From Talpa occidentalis (taxonomy: Eukaryota; Chordata; Mammalia; Eulipotyphla; Talpidae), in assembly GCF_014898055.3 (NCBI RefSeq), contig NW_026555331.1:111473194-111537193 (forward strand): a DNA stretch of 64,000 bases, in the 5' to 3' direction. A model generated the notes under the pieces. The model had not been told where the DNA came from. It did not search any database and saw only the letters and a list, made by a program, of their open reading frames with translations. Below, one piece after another: positions 33,963 through 46,879 of the stretch. Each line of letters opens with the position of its first letter. The first letter of the stretch is position 1. A program made the position numbers and the translations under genes.

Positions 33963-34110
33963 CTATACATTTTTTTTTTTAAATAATAAATTTTATTTTT
34001 ATATTCCCCATACAATTGCAATCCCCCCATTCTGACCCCAATCCCTCCCGTCCCGCCCCCCACCCCCAAAAAGTGTCTCTGGTTCATAGTTTTTTGTTGA
34101 TTTTGATTTT
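33963..34110 (-). mobile_element. L1-like 3' end, minus strand, abutting SINE copy 11
   Basis: A T-rich start (AATAATAAATTTTATTTTTA) leads into TATTCCCCATACAATTGCAA and a C-rich stretch. Similar text (CCCCATA then AATTC) recurs at 10540-10610 and 29570-29640, indicating a shared interspersed repeat, probably the 3' end of a lineage L1 in reverse. Identification is tentative. Confidence 0.4.
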
Positions 34111-34429
34111 CACTTTCTTATAGTTACTCATTTTCCTGGTCCCTTATTTAAGTTTTCTAGATAAGTCTTTCCTGAGGCTCACAGGCTTCAATTGAGCAAG
34201 GTAACATGAATTGGAAAAGGCCTACTCTAGACATATTGGGGAAAATGTCTGTTTGAACTTTATCAGTAGTGGAGAGAACTTTATTAGCAATAAATATTCA
34301 TAACAGACTTTAACATTATTTCTCATATAATAAAACTGACAAGCCAAAATTCTCAATTCTATTTCATCATTGATCTGCAAAAAATGTTATATAATCTCAA
34401 TTTACAAATAGGGGACTATGGTACAGAAG

Positions 34430-35790
34430 TTAGAATTCAGTTTAAAATCAGATAAGGTCTGCCTACCAACTGGAAAACAGCCACAATAAGATTTGGGGTG
34501 AGCTTTCCAGCAGCTCACTCCCAGCCACACACCCACCCAAGCCCTGAGGGCCCACAGACTAAAACCCAGTCCCAAGGAGCTACTGGAGAGATCTTTGCGC
34601 CACCCCATATTCCATGAGGCACCACCTGCCATGCCCATCAACTGGTGAATGCCCAGCAAGAGAGGACCTACACACAACTAAAGCCCTCACTATAGCAGAG
34701 CAAACTCAAATCAAACAATGCGGAAAAAGAAAAATATACATATTGAACGATACTACAGAGGGAACGAATGACATACCACAAAGAGAACAAATTTCCAGAA
34801 CCAAGCCACAAAGACATTGAAAATCTTTTTTTTCCTATCAAATACAGAATTCATAATTGCAATGATTAAGAAGATTAAAGAATACAAAAAAAAATCTCAG
34901 AAAAACAATTCCAAGGCATGCAAGAACTCAGAAAACAAATGAATGCTATGAGAAACACAATCAAAAAACAGAATATCAAAATTGAAATTTTAAATAATAA
35001 AGTAATGGAATTGCAAGACAGAGAAAGATCAATGGAGGAAATGAAAAGCTCTGGAGAAAGCCACTGAAGTAGAATAAGCCAAATGGAAAATCAAACCAGT
35101 GAGTTTGAAGATGTAGATGGGGAAAGGAATCAAAATAGAAAGAGAGAGAGATAGATTAAGGGGAAAAATTGAAGCAACACTTCAAGAATTATCTGATACC
35201 ATGAGGAAGGGAAATATAAGAATCATAGGCATCCCAGAAAGAGAAAGGGAAGTGAAAAAAATTTTAAGGAAACAATGAAAGAAATCTCCCTGAACTTGAA
35301 GGAACTAAACATACATTACAGGAAGATAAAAGAACACCAAGCTGTTTAAATAAAAGGGGTCCTATAGCAAGAGACATAATAGTGATTAAAAGAGATAAAC
35401 TAATTCCATTTGGAGAAATATGGATAGAGCTGGAAGGGATTATGCTATGCTAACTAAGCTAGAAGGAAAAAGATAAATACAGGATGATGTCACTTATATG
35501 TGGAGAACAGAGAAATCTAACAAAGGATCAGACAAAGACAAACCTTAAAACAAAAACAAACCTTTGAAACCTGACCATAGATCTGAGACATCCAGGATGA
35601 GAGGGGGAGGTGCAAGAGTGAAAAAGGTGTGGGGGTAGTGGTGGGGGAGGAAGAAGGAGAGCACAATGGACTATAGTGGAGGACTATGAGTGCTTTGGTG
35701 GTGGGAGAGCTATGGTGATCCCATCAAAGGGTAGAAATCCTGTATTGTCAAAAAATTAATAAGGATATAAGAAATGCTACTTTATTATAA
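34430..35790 (+). mobile_element. L1 derivative: 5' UTR and partial ORF1 joined to 3' UTR, ORF2 absent
   Basis: From 34430 a GC-richer leader is followed by ORF1-like sequence from about 34719, rich in AAG/GAA codons as in the coiled-coil part, broken by stops. Near 35395 it changes abruptly to L1 3'-end sequence (AATATGGATAGAGCTGG, then the ATGATGTCACTTATATGTGG block). The C-terminal part of ORF1 and all of ORF2 are missing. It is a decayed element with no intact protein. It could be an internal deletion or a HAL1-type half-L1. Confidence 0.7.
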
Positions 35791-36549
35791 ATACATACAT
35801 ACATATCAGATTTATTCCACTCTGCTAACATCAATTGCTTAGAATAAGGAACAGTATGAAAACAGGTACAAATCATTTATATATGACTATATTGTATATT
35901 TCTATTTGAAGACAGGAAATCAGACTTTGAGATTTTTCTCACCCTCACATTTATAAGCCTCTGTCATGATATGATGCAATTTTGAGAAGACATCTAGCTT
36001 ACACCTGCCCTTTCCTAAGGTTTATTCCACTACAATGTCTACCAGATAGCAACAACCCCAAGGAGTCTCTTGATGAAAACAACCAGCCTAATTCAGTGAC
36101 AATGATCTCCCAACTCCTTAGGAAAAAGAGAAAATCTCTGTTCATTTTACAAATATTAATATGGTCTTTCCTTCCATCAATAATGAATCTTAGGGATTTT
36201 TGACAAAAGAGTGAATTAAACCCAGGTTGCTACTCTTGAAGAGTTTACATTCTTCTTTTCAGCAACTGGGATAACAGACACAAGAATTAATGGAGTAAAA
36301 TAATAAAAAAAGATACCAGGTGCTACTAAAATGTTTTGCACTTCCAAAATTTCTTTAGCTAATAAGAATATGAAAGCAAGTTCTACCAAATAAGGGCTTT
36401 TTCTAAGCCCAACATTTTTTTGGCCTCTGCTTTCTTTCTTTGGCCTCAATTACTACAGCTTGTCCGTGCTCACTGTCTTAGGGCCATGGGGAACATCTTG
36501 AGGTCCCTCAATCACAACACCATTTTTACCTACTGTTACCATAACTTCT
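35791..36549. other. Intron, nothing assigned
   Basis: AT-rich unassigned sequence, starting with a short TACA repeat at about 35801-35815. Confidence 0.5.
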
Positions 36550-36865
36550 GGTACTCACTTGTTCACTGTATTCGGGGCTAAGTGCAAATGTTATCTCCCC
36601 AGAGAAGTCTTTTCTACCTATAATTGTCTGGCACCTCTCCTGACCCAGCACATGCATTTGAAGCCCATCCTCTCCCTCACTTACCTTCCATCACTCAACA
36701 TTTACCACTTACTACCTTGCACCATATTACACACCAATTTGCCCACTGTTGCAATTCCACTCTATATGTGAACTCTATGAGGGCAGATGTTGTCTTCTTC
36801 ACTGTTATATATGTTCAGAGAATTATATGGTGAATGAGCATGTGAATAAATGAATAAACTGATCA
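36550..36865 (+). mobile_element. L2 LINE 3' end, plus strand
   Basis: GTGCAAATGTTATCTCCCCA then GAGAAGTCTTTTCTACC, TGAACTCTATGAGGGCAGAT and the terminal GAATAAATGAATAAACTGAT match the L2 3' end in order. Confidence 0.75.
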
Positions 36866-37149
36866 GATTTTGAGGACACCACTTATTTCTTAGACACTAT
36901 TTAGAGAATTCCTTAGGAGTACAGTAAAAAAAAAATAAAATAACAGACTACAGATTCAACTCAATGAGTGTGTGCCCTGGGAAGATGGAGAAATTCTCAC
37001 AGAAGAAAGAAATGTTTACTGAAGCGGGGCAAATTTGATCACCAGAGTGTAGTGGAAGTCCCAACCTACAGAGTAAGACTAGAAAAGCAATGAAACACTG
37101 TAAGAATTAAGGGTGAGAGCAAAGTTGCCATCATTATGAAGCTATGATT

Positions 37150-38790
37150 ATGTACCATAAATCTTAATGTTATTAATATGATAGTTCATCAAGGTTTTTG
37201 AACATAAGATTAATATGTAAGAATGATTAGCATTCCTATACACCAGTAGCAGAGCATTAGAAAGAGCAACCTCTTAAATATACAATTTATGAAAATTTTG
37301 AAATGAAAATAGTTAAGGACATAACAAAATTTTATAAGATTTCTCTGTATAAAATAAAATTTATTTTTAAAAAATTAAGAAAACCAAAATAAATGGAAAA
37401 ATATACAAAGCTTATGAATAAGATCATCAATATTGCAAACACATCAACAAGTACATGTAATAAATATAGAGACTGAAGAAGAACCTACACACAGAGAAAC
37501 TTGATATATAAAATAATAAAAGCTAACAGCAGACCAGTGTGGAAGGAAGTGAACTAGTTTATAAATGGCATTGCAACAATGTACAGAAAAATAAAATTCA
37601 ACCTTTACTTCACAATCTACATTAGATGAAACAATTCCAGAGATTAAGTAGTTAAATGAACAAGAAGTAAAATAATGTAAAAATATATACAAGAGTATCT
37701 TAATTGCCAGAGGGTAAGGATTTCTTCAGCAATTTCTTCAGCAATGTATATATAGTTCAAAACACAAAGAAAAAGACTGATTAATTCACCTACAATATAA
37801 TTAAGAACTATTCATCAAAGGGCACCATGAAAAGATATATGAAATATTAAAAATCCAAGGAAAAACATAAGGCAAGTATTAAGGTAACATTTATAATGAA
37901 AAATTATTGTGCAGAATATGTAAAAAAAAAAGGACAATGAAAATATGAAAAGAATAAGATACACAAGGCATTTCATGAAAGAAAAATGTGAAGGTCAATA
38001 AATCTATGAAAAAATGGCCAACCTCATTAGTAATCAGGGAAATGCAAAGAAACTCTAGTAGGGCACCGTTTTATACCCAAGAGACTGGAAAATTTATACA
38101 ATTTGACAATCCCAACTGATGGCATTATGTGGAGCACAGGAATTTCTGTGTACTCCTTGGGAGAATTTAAATCGGCACAACTACTTTGGGCACACACTGG
38201 CATTTCCTAGGAATGTTGTAGGAGGTGTGTACAGTCTACAACCCAGCTTTTCTCCAGGGTAAGCATCCCGGAGAAACTCTTGCTCATCTACAGCTAGGAG
38301 AGGTATACAAAAATATTTATAGTCATCTTAACAGCAAGTAACCAGAAATAACTCAATAAGTGAATGTCTAAAAAAACAGACTGTGGCATATCCATAAAAC
38401 GGAATACACTATAAAGAGTGGAAATCAACTCTAGCACATGTGTCAGCATGGGTAATTCTTAGAAACATAATGTTAATGTGAGCAAGTCACAGAAAAGTTC
38501 ACATAGAATAATTCCCTCTTTATAAAGATGTAAATACATCATTTATATTTATGTAACCCTAATAATTATATGAAGATATCATTCATAAAATATCCATGGC
38601 TGGTTATTAGGGGGAGGGACAGAATGGAAACTTTCTGTTTCTTAGTCTGGGTGGTGGCTATGCGGATATTCATTTCATTATTCTCCATTAAACAAACACA
38701 TACATCATATGTCCTCATTTATCATTTATATGGTATACCTAACAAAAAATGTAAAATTCCATCATAATTTATTAAAATTAAAATATTTAC
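37150..38790 (+). mobile_element. Ancient L1 fragment, end of ORF2 and 3' UTR
   Basis: The sequence carries hallmarks of the L1 3' region in sense orientation: TAGCATTCCTATACACCAG, CTCATTAGTAATCAGGGAAA, AGAGTGGAAATCAAC-like text near the target-domain end and GGGGGAGGGACAGAATGG in the UTR. It is heavily decayed, with many stops in all frames. Confidence 0.75.
37710..37736 (+). repeat. Short tandem duplication ATTTCTTCAGCA
   Basis: The 12-mer ATTTCTTCAGCA occurs twice in tandem within an L1 fragment, a probable replication slip. Confidence 0.75.
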
Positions 38791-38984
38791 CTTGAAAAGT
38801 CACTTATGTGAAATATCTAATTTTAGTATAACAAAAGAATGAGGCATTCCTATACTAATAATGTAAGTAAACTTTAAACCTTCCTGTATACAGCCACATT
38901 AGCTTTTTCTTAAGAAACTATGTAGAAGAATCTAAGATTTGCTAAAGAACGAATCTTTTCTTTCCTAAAGAAGCAAGGCACATT

Positions 38985-39257
38985 TTTTAAGTACTTTTAT
39001 TTATTTATAAAGATTTATTTATACAAGAACCAGGGTACAGGCCATATGTGTGGGAAGGTGAGAGGTTTAACCAGAGACAGAGTGGGGAACAGAACAAGCA
39101 GACTGGCTGAAATACACTGCTGAGGGGAGCAGCGGGCAAGACAAGAAGATGCTCCATGTGGGCATCTCTGCAGCCGGCCAGGATCGAACCCACACTGCAG
39201 AGGCTGCGGACAGCTTCACAATGCTGCGCTCTACTACCTGTGCCACCAGGGAGGCCC
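38985..39257 (-). mobile_element. tRNA-derived SINE copy 12
   Basis: This is a reverse-complement copy with tail AAGATTTATTTATACAAG, the family body, B-box complement GGATCGAACCC and a head ending CCAGGGAGGCCC. The flanks share AAGGCACA followed by a T-rich stretch (38975 and 39258), an imperfect duplication. Confidence 0.9.
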
Positions 39258-39839
39258 AAGGCACACTATTTTCTATTGAGGTAGCACTGGTTCTATAACC
39301 TCCATATTTGAATAGCACAGAATAACTACAGTCTCTACCTGGTTCTCCTAATCAGTGGCGTGTTGCTTATTCCTTGACTCCTCTCACCATGCAGGATTTA
39401 CTCATCACTCCTTTGATGAATTGATGGCTTGTCAAGTGATTATTTAGCAACCCCAGGGGATGATGGAGATTTAGGTTCATACATAGAGAAATGAGAAAAC
39501 AGCTGAGATGTAGGCTCACAAATACCTACTTAACCGTGCTCCTGTTACTAAAACTAATAAAAGTAACTGTCAAAAGTAAAATCCTGAAATGACTTAAATT
39601 GTTACAAATACTTGATAGTAATTACCATTTAGTCATTCTCCTGACCTTTTGTAGTGAGTATAGGATGTGAACATTGGCTTTGCTCAGTTTCAGTTTAAGA
39701 AAAAAAGTGAGTTTACAGTTAAAACCCTATGATTTAATGTGAATATTCTAGCCCTATCCCTGAATTTTAAAATAAGGAAATTAAACAGAAATTTAAGTGA
39801 TAGGCAACAAACATATTTCCTGATGATAAATACCATTCC
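39258..39839. other. Intron, nothing assigned
   Basis: Unassigned sequence after SINE copy 12. Confidence 0.5.
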
Positions 39840-40000
39840 TCTGAAGTCAGAGAGCCTGGGTTGGAATCCTGGTTCTATCATGAACTGAACAGGTAACTCT
39901 AGGCAAAGCCCTTAAACTCGCCAGGACTCAGTTTCCTCATTTGTATAATCGGGATAAAACTGCTGTATCACTGGGTTGCTATTAAGATTAAAGATGCCAG
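39840..40000 (+). mobile_element. MIR SINE, plus strand
   Basis: AGAGCCTGGGTTGGAATCCT, GTTTCCTCATTTGTATAATC and GGGATAAAACTGCTGTATCA follow MIR closely. This is the best-preserved MIR in the window. Confidence 0.8.
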
Positions 40001-42039
40001 CTGCTTCCATGAGACCCCAGGCATATTTAAATGTTCAGAACAAGATAATTTTTATTTCATAAAATCACAAAGGTAGATCCAGAACAGAATTTTCATAGAT
40101 TTCTCTTTTTATCTACCTCTAACTTACACATCTCATTTTTAAGTTATGGCAATTTAAAAATTAACCTTTTTTACAACTTTGAATTGTTCAATAAACTTTT
40201 CTTTCCTTCCAAAGGCTATATGAAACACATGCAAGTTCATTTCAAACTAAAAATGCAATAACAAAAAATAATTGTCATTCTACTACTCTGCCAATCCCTT
40301 CAGTCTTGTTTACACATTTAATGGATATTTTCAGCTGTTTCTAGATAAATCCCTCACTCATTAAGGGATATGGCAGTTGGCACTTCTCTTCAGTACTTTT
40401 TTTGTAATTATCTTTTGTTTCAACTCGGCATGGGGCAGAAGGGGCCAATTATCTTGAGACAATATCTCCCCTAACAAACAGGCTTTTAATGATAGCAAAT
40501 AAAGCTATATGTTTATATGTATGTGTATGTATAGGCATATAATCTGTAATGGGCAGACTCCCTACTTTCCAACCAGTACTGAGATATAGTCCCAGTGGCT
40601 GAAGAAAGATCACCTGAAAGATCACCAGCTGAAACACCTGCCTTCCCACCACACACATTCACCATCTGTTTTGCAAGTCAGCCTTTCACAGAGCAGCTCA
40701 GATGCACAATTAGAGATGGCACTGTGGGAAAAGGGACACTTATGCAGCCTAAAGTCAGAGCAAACAATCTAAACCATTATGAAAGCATGGCAGTTTAGTG
40801 AATTTATATTTTTTGCTGAAAATCCCTGGGTTGAGTATTTTGCTTCATTTTTCCATTAAAAGAAGTCTAAGGTATATTTGTTCATGTTTTAATTTAAGCA
40901 GTGTTTTTATTTTAAACAACTCAACACATTATCATAAAAGTTTATCAGCAAGACAATTTTTACTTACTTTAGGTCTACACAGCTAGTGATAGAAGAAAAA
41001 TGTAAATAGAACCAATCCATAATTCCCAATTCCAACCTTTCTCTGTTGCCTTAATAGATTCACTCTGAGCTCAACAAAGGCACATGTTTAAGGCACTAAC
41101 AAAGCAGAGGCACCCAATGAATGAGAAAACAAAACACAATTTGTCACTCAATATTTCTAAGAACATGCTGAGATCATCATCATGGGAAAATGTGCACTAT
41201 GTTGGACCTCCTGACAGTTTATGATTATTTTTCATTTTAATTATATATGGGATATGGGCAACATGCAGGAAGCTCCCAAAGAACTCATCTGGCCCAGGCC
41301 CAGCTTTAGTCCAAAGAGCTCTAATTTATTGTGCCCCAAGATCATATTTAAAATTTTTAATACCAGCACAGTGTCTGCAATGACAAATCAGAATGGACAC
41401 TACCCATGATGGACCAATATGCTAGTTAGTCCTGGCTGAAGACCAGTTCCTTGGACACCCAAGTAGCCCCAGGGAAGGAAAGAGGTGGAGGCAGCTAGGG
41501 CTTTGCTATTGTTAGGAAATCCTTTGTGTCTAACTCTAGCAATATCCAGCTCCCATTTTTTCATGTTGTCTAAGAACTTGATTTATGAATTTTTGGATAT
41601 CTTACAAAAAGCTCAATATATTATATCCAAAGCATCATTGCCACATACTAGAGAAAAAGAACATTAGTTAATTGTTTGAAAAAGATCTTGAATTACTACA
41701 CAGTAATTTTGTGCTCTTTGTTGCTATCTTGCTGATTCCTCTAATATTTCCTCTTGGAAGCAAAGCAGTACAAAAGCATGCATAATCACTTCTCAACATG
41801 TTACTTTTTGCCTGCTAAAAATGTGGTAACTGAAAACAAAGGGAAATCTTTCTATATTTATAAACCAGTATATTTGTAATAATTTTTTCCTAACAAAAAA
41901 AAGGCATCAATTCATACATGCCAAGGGGTAATTTAGGAAGTAAACCATTTCAGTTAGCAAGATGTAAGATTATATCTCTGATCACAGTCCTGTTTTTTTA
42001 AATATGTTCATTTACCAAGATCAGATGTTATAAGAAATC
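40001..42039. other. Intron, about 2 kb repeat-poor
   Basis: No interspersed repeat recognised. A TATGTATGTGTATG string lies at about 40515. No exon-like sequence. Confidence 0.5.
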
Positions 42040-43262
42040 TGTGAATCTACAATTCACAACATCATTTAATCACCCATTTGTTAAATTTTCTGTATGCACA
42101 GGAAGTGGCAGTTCTTACATGTTCCAAGAAAGGGAAGCTGCCAGGCCAGGTCTGTCCTGGGGTAAACAGTTATTAGAAGCAGATCTTAGTTCGCCAATAC
42201 CTCCACACTATGGCTTCACATACTTATGCAAATTAAGAGTAAAAGTGTGCCACTGGGGAGTGGGTAGGGTTAGTGACTTTTTGTTACCTGAGAAGGGTAT
42301 AACAGCAGGAAAGGCCAGAGCAGGTTTTCTAAGATTCAAGCAGGTGGGTGAAGGAGGGAGTCCTGGAGCCCTCAGTGGCTTTTTCAGGATTTTACTGGGT
42401 TTTACCAGGTACACGGCAGGCAGAGGTACCGGGGCTGCCAGGAGACTGTCAGGCCTCCCAGCCCTCAGCAAGTCTTCACTCTGGGCTCTCTCTTTCACTC
42501 TCCTTCTCTCTGCTCTTTCCGTGTGTTCTCTGCTATCTTGGCATCCCCGTGACACTGCCCTTATAAGCCCAGTTTTAGCCCAGGTGTACCCACTTACGTA
42601 TGCCCACACCCTACTCCAGGTGCCCACTATCAGGCATGCATTCAGGACCGCAGGGACCCATCATGAATCCTAATGGCTGGAGGGCAGAAAAGCCTGATAC
42701 TTTTTTACCTTACCCTAAAAGGGTTACCCTTCCCAAGACTTCCCAGAGCACCTGGGGAGAAGGTGGGCAAATCTGCATATAGATAGAGGTGCTACCAAGA
42801 AAAAAGAGATCCAGAACCCTTTCCTTTTGACACTCAGTTGATTCTCTGATGGATTAGGATTTTCCATACAGGAAAAGAAACCTGGAGTCTGAAGGGATTA
42901 ATTCACAACCTCCAAAGTGGTATTAAAATTACTTTTAACTGAAAACATCAGAACAATCAGAAGCTACAGAAGGAAATTATCTAAATTTAAAAAGCCTCCA
43001 GAAAATACAGCTGCCATGGACTTTCCCTTAGGGGAAAAGATTGGCCTTTCACACCAGGAAGTATGAAAAGAACCACTAAAACTTATTTCCAATTCTCACT
43101 CTAAATCCTCAACCTCTTTTTAAGTTAGACTATAAACCTTTAGCTCTTGCTGCTCCACAAGTTACTCATTACCATTACTCCTGCATACGCTTGTAAATAA
43201 ACCTTCTCTTTTCTAGCATTAATCTGTCAACTGTCCCCCTTGGACACTGTTTTACATCCAAC
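42040..43262 (+). mobile_element. Probable ERV-type LTR sequence
   Basis: This stretch is richer in C+G than its surroundings. It contains CCTTATAAGCCC (TATA-like) at about 42558 and ends near 43196-43262 with GTAAATAAACCTTCTCTTTT and CTAGCATTAATCTGTC, a layout typical of retroviral LTR polyadenylation regions. A 210-codon frame at 42041-42673 crosses it; it has no recognisable domain and I regard it as chance. No gag, pol or env text was seen. Confidence 0.4.
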
Positions 43263-43519
43263 AGATGCCAAAGACAAAATAACCTTCCATTAAAACCAAA
43301 ATTCAAATGTAGGTGGAAAAAGTTTCCCCAACCCAAAATATATATACACACATAGGCTCAGCCATGGCTCCATGCACACTCCCTGTGTCCATTGATTGTG
43401 TATATGGAAAACTTCAACCCTGGACATCAATGCTGGTTCACTCTGGCCTATGGAATGTTCTTTATCAGACTAGGCCTAAACTATCTCTTCATGGTATAAT
43501 ATTACTGGAGCCATATTAA

Positions 43520-44105
43520 AATTAGGCCAGAGAGTCACAGAGAATGGACCTGACCTCTTTAAAATGGTTCTGACCCTTGGCCTGGGCCAAAGGCCAACAA
43601 TCCAAGAAGTCAGAAAAATGAGAAGCCCATTGGAAAGGTTGATAAAAATAACTTTTACCTACTTTTACCTGCACCTGATCATTTTATCTTGTGATTCTTT
43701 CATCTGATCATTACTTCATGTATTACTGTGAGCACAGGGCTAGTAGGAGTTAAGAAATTTTCCCTGGAGGCCCAGATCACCTGGGATAGATCACCTTGTA
43801 CACAGTTTCGTACCCTCACATAAAACTGAGATGAGCTAAAAATCATGTAGAAGACAAGCTTTCATGCCCTCAGAGTTATGTTTTTTTGAGGCTGATTGTA
43901 TGGACTACAGACAAAAAATTCCAGGTCCAGGAACAAAGATATTCCTGAAGATCCCCTCCTGCGCTAAGTCCAATGTATTCACCTCACTGTCCCTTCTACG
44001 AGATAGCTCTTTGCAAATATTACTTTCACTGTTTCCTTTTCTTGTCACAAGGAAATAAATGCTTGTTCATCTTGGCAGTGTCTTTTATTCCATACAGAAA
44101 CCCAC
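43520..44105 (+). mobile_element. Possible second LTR-like segment
   Basis: The segment has a GGCCTGGGCCAAAGGCC palindrome-like core near 43579 and ends with an AATAAA (GGAAATAAATGCTTGTTCAT) followed by TCTTGGCAGTGTC, resembling an LTR 3' end. It differs from the segments at 43.2 and 45.1 kb. Family unknown. Confidence 0.3.
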
Positions 44106-44619
44106 CATGAAAATGGATTCATTGAGTTTGGTTCCATTCTCATCCCCCACAACCTACCTCATACTTCTATTTCTCTCTAGAAGTACCCACGAACTCTTTC
44201 TTTTCAGAATGTTTTAGATTTCTAACCTGAAGTTGTGCTCTCCAAATGGCAACTCTTTGATCCCAAATAAACACACTTTGCCTTTTTAATGGTTTCTTCC
44301 ATTTTTAGCTTAACACTGGCATCCTGAAGCAGATCTGCAATCTGGACCAGGTTAACAGCTAAACTTTGCAGACAGTGGCAGAACTGAGAAGAGTGGCAGA
44401 ACTGCAGAAGAATGTTTAAACAACTGATATGAGAAAATAAAAGGAAGGTGACCAAATCTAGATGATGATACAAACCTACAGAGAGAAATAGAGGAAAGAG
44501 AAAAAAACAGTGAACATCATTTAAAAAACTGTTAAAACCTGTGTAAAATGGTGTGGGAGGAGTGGAAGAAACTAATATTTACAGATGATTATCTATGTAA
44601 ATAAACTGATATCTAACTT

Positions 44620-45185
44620 GCTGAATTCTTGACTCTGCTCCTTACAATCCACTTCTTCAACATTCCCCCTTTCAGGAAATGGAACCGCTACTCAAACAGT
44701 ATAAAAATCATTTTGTTACTCAAAAGCTAGAAAGCTTACAGGAAAACCCCATAAATCTATTTAATTAATAAAGCTGTTTAATTAATGGCCTGGCATTCAT
44801 TCCAGCCCAAATTGGTTAAACTCTAAAACAATACTCTCAGAGAGGACCCTTGGTGATTTAACAGAAACTTAAGTTCATTAACAACCATTTCTATAACAAA
44901 AACCCAGTCCAAGGGGGGACTTGGCTGCCATTTGCTGAAAAAGGGATCCATGCAGAAGTGTGACCTGATCTTGAAGCTATACTGTGTCAGCACAATCACA
45001 TTCAGACATTTCACCCAGTGACTCTGTCCAAATACCTAAAGTCTTATAATCCTAACTCCTGTTAGAGAGGTGAGAATGCTTTGCGAGCAATCTCCATATC
45101 TCCTTGTTTAATTTGGGTAAATAAAGCTCTCTCTACCACAATTCTCCAACTTGGTCTGATCAATTGGCTGAAATAATTAAAGGAA
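44620..45185 (+). mobile_element. Possible third LTR-like segment
   Basis: GGGTAAATAAAGCTCTCTCT then ACCACAATTCTCCAACTTGG at 45114-45155 looks like an LTR polyadenylation region. Upstream text is AT-rich and not assigned. No viral reading frame remains. Confidence 0.3.
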
Positions 45186-45234
45186 GAACCCCTTGAGTTC
45201 AGTAACAATTGTTGATAACTCTGTTTTCTCACTC

Positions 45235-45915
45235 AGTGCATTCAAATTCATTGTCAAGACCTATAGAACTGATGCCCGAAATATCTCTTCCATCCTAATA
45301 TTCTCCCATCTCCACTACCACCACTTCTACTGGCACTCTACAGTAACCTCCTAACTGGTGTCTTAAATTCAGCTGCTCTTTCCTCCACTCCCAATTCCAT
45401 ACACCACAGAGAAATTTTAAATACCTTCTCATTTCCTGTTTATAACCCCTCAATGGATTCCCATTGTTCCCAGAATAATTAACTTGATCTTATCTTGCTT
45501 CACACTCACCTACTTCATAACTCTTCTGCCAATACGGTCTTTCTGAAAAGCATCAGGTTCTCTCCTACCTCATTCTTTACCTGCAAAGCTCTTCTGTGGT
45601 AAACGAAAGCTCAATTTCTGATGTTGGTTGAAATGTCACATTTCAGAGGTATTTACCATGTCTCACCACCCAACTTCAAAATTAGATACTTAGTCTTCAC
45701 AATAACAGACTATTATTTTCCATTACAGAACAGATCAAAAGTGTGGCACTATGCTTATTTTTGTACTAATCTTTCATGTACCTTCTTCCAACAAGTGAAA
45801 AACTCCAAGAACACAGGACATGTGGTTTTATTTACTACTGATAGACACTGTGCAGACAGAACCCCGCTCCATAAGAGAGATCAATATATGTTTTCTTAGT
45901 GCTTCTGAAATTGGA
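45235..45915 (+). mobile_element. L2 LINE 3' region, plus strand
   Basis: ACAGTAACCTCCTAACTGGT, CCCTCAATGGATTCCCATTG, TACCTGCAAAGCTCTTCTGT and GAAATGTCACATTTCAGAGG follow the L2 3' region over nearly 700 bp. This is the longest L2 piece in the window. Confidence 0.75.
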
Positions 45916-46879
45916 AATTTTAATCTCCATATTATCCATGATAGAACACCTGTATTTCCCAGCTTGCTTAACACAGACCTTATTTATACCTGGTAAACTT
46001 GCATAATGATTGATATATTCTCATTTCCATCCTGGGCTGTGCAGAGAGTAATACAGTCACCCAGCCTATGAGGGTGCTAAGCTTCAGAAACATCATATAA
46101 GTAATTTATTTGCAGTAGTTATGGTTCATGAAGTCTATAAAAGTAGTCAATAATCTAAGACTCTGTACTATTGAAGGGTTAACCTGCAGAAACTGGATGC
46201 TACTTCATAAATAACAATTCACAGGGGAAACTGAAGTTATTAAAAATAACAATTTTGAGTGATTCCACAACAGAACATAGACCCTGAGTAACAAAAATGT
46301 AAATTTTTGAGGATACAAATAGTTTTGAACCATCCACATACCAATATCCAGGTAAAATTACATGTAGATCATGGGAAACAGAGTAATTGTGCATCTTCCT
46401 AGTCCATAGCAGCAAGGAGAATATTCAGTGAGATTCCAGTTCTGAATCACCCTTTAAAGTGAATTTCTCACTTCTTAGAAAATTTTTGATTCCTCTTTTA
46501 AAATACATCCAATAAGGAGTGGGAGTGGGACCAATTTGCAAGTTTATGAACAAAGTGAATAAAATATTTTAAATCATATATTTGTTTTCTTTTTAAGAGT
46601 TTAAAATACTATTTAAGAATTCAGCGTTAAAAATATACTTCCTGCTGGCCCACTCACTCTAAATGGCATGTCAAGGTTCACACAGCTCTATAAGTACAAC
46701 ATTATATCTAAAATATGCTGAATAAATTCATATGATTTAGTAGCAATCTAAGAAACACTTGCATTATATTTAAAGTTATAAAAGTCTTCCTACTATTTGA
46801 GAAAACTCTAGTTTAGAAGCAGTTATGAAATTTTGGAGAAAATGAAATATTCTTTTCTAAACTCAATTTAGAGCTCATA
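45916..46879. other. Intron, nothing assigned
   Basis: AT-rich, no clear repeat. Confidence 0.5.

Noticed and set aside
33644..34087. 147-codon open frame on the minus strand
   Set aside because: Formed by SINE copy 11 and the adjoining T-rich L1-like end.
42041..42673. 210-codon open frame on the plus strand
   Set aside because: No recognisable domain, overlaps an LTR-like GC-rich block, and the opposite strand is also open for 139 codons. Listed only as a point to test.
42040..45185. A complete endogenous retrovirus
   Set aside because: No gag, pol or env text and the three LTR-like ends are of different types, so not one provirus.
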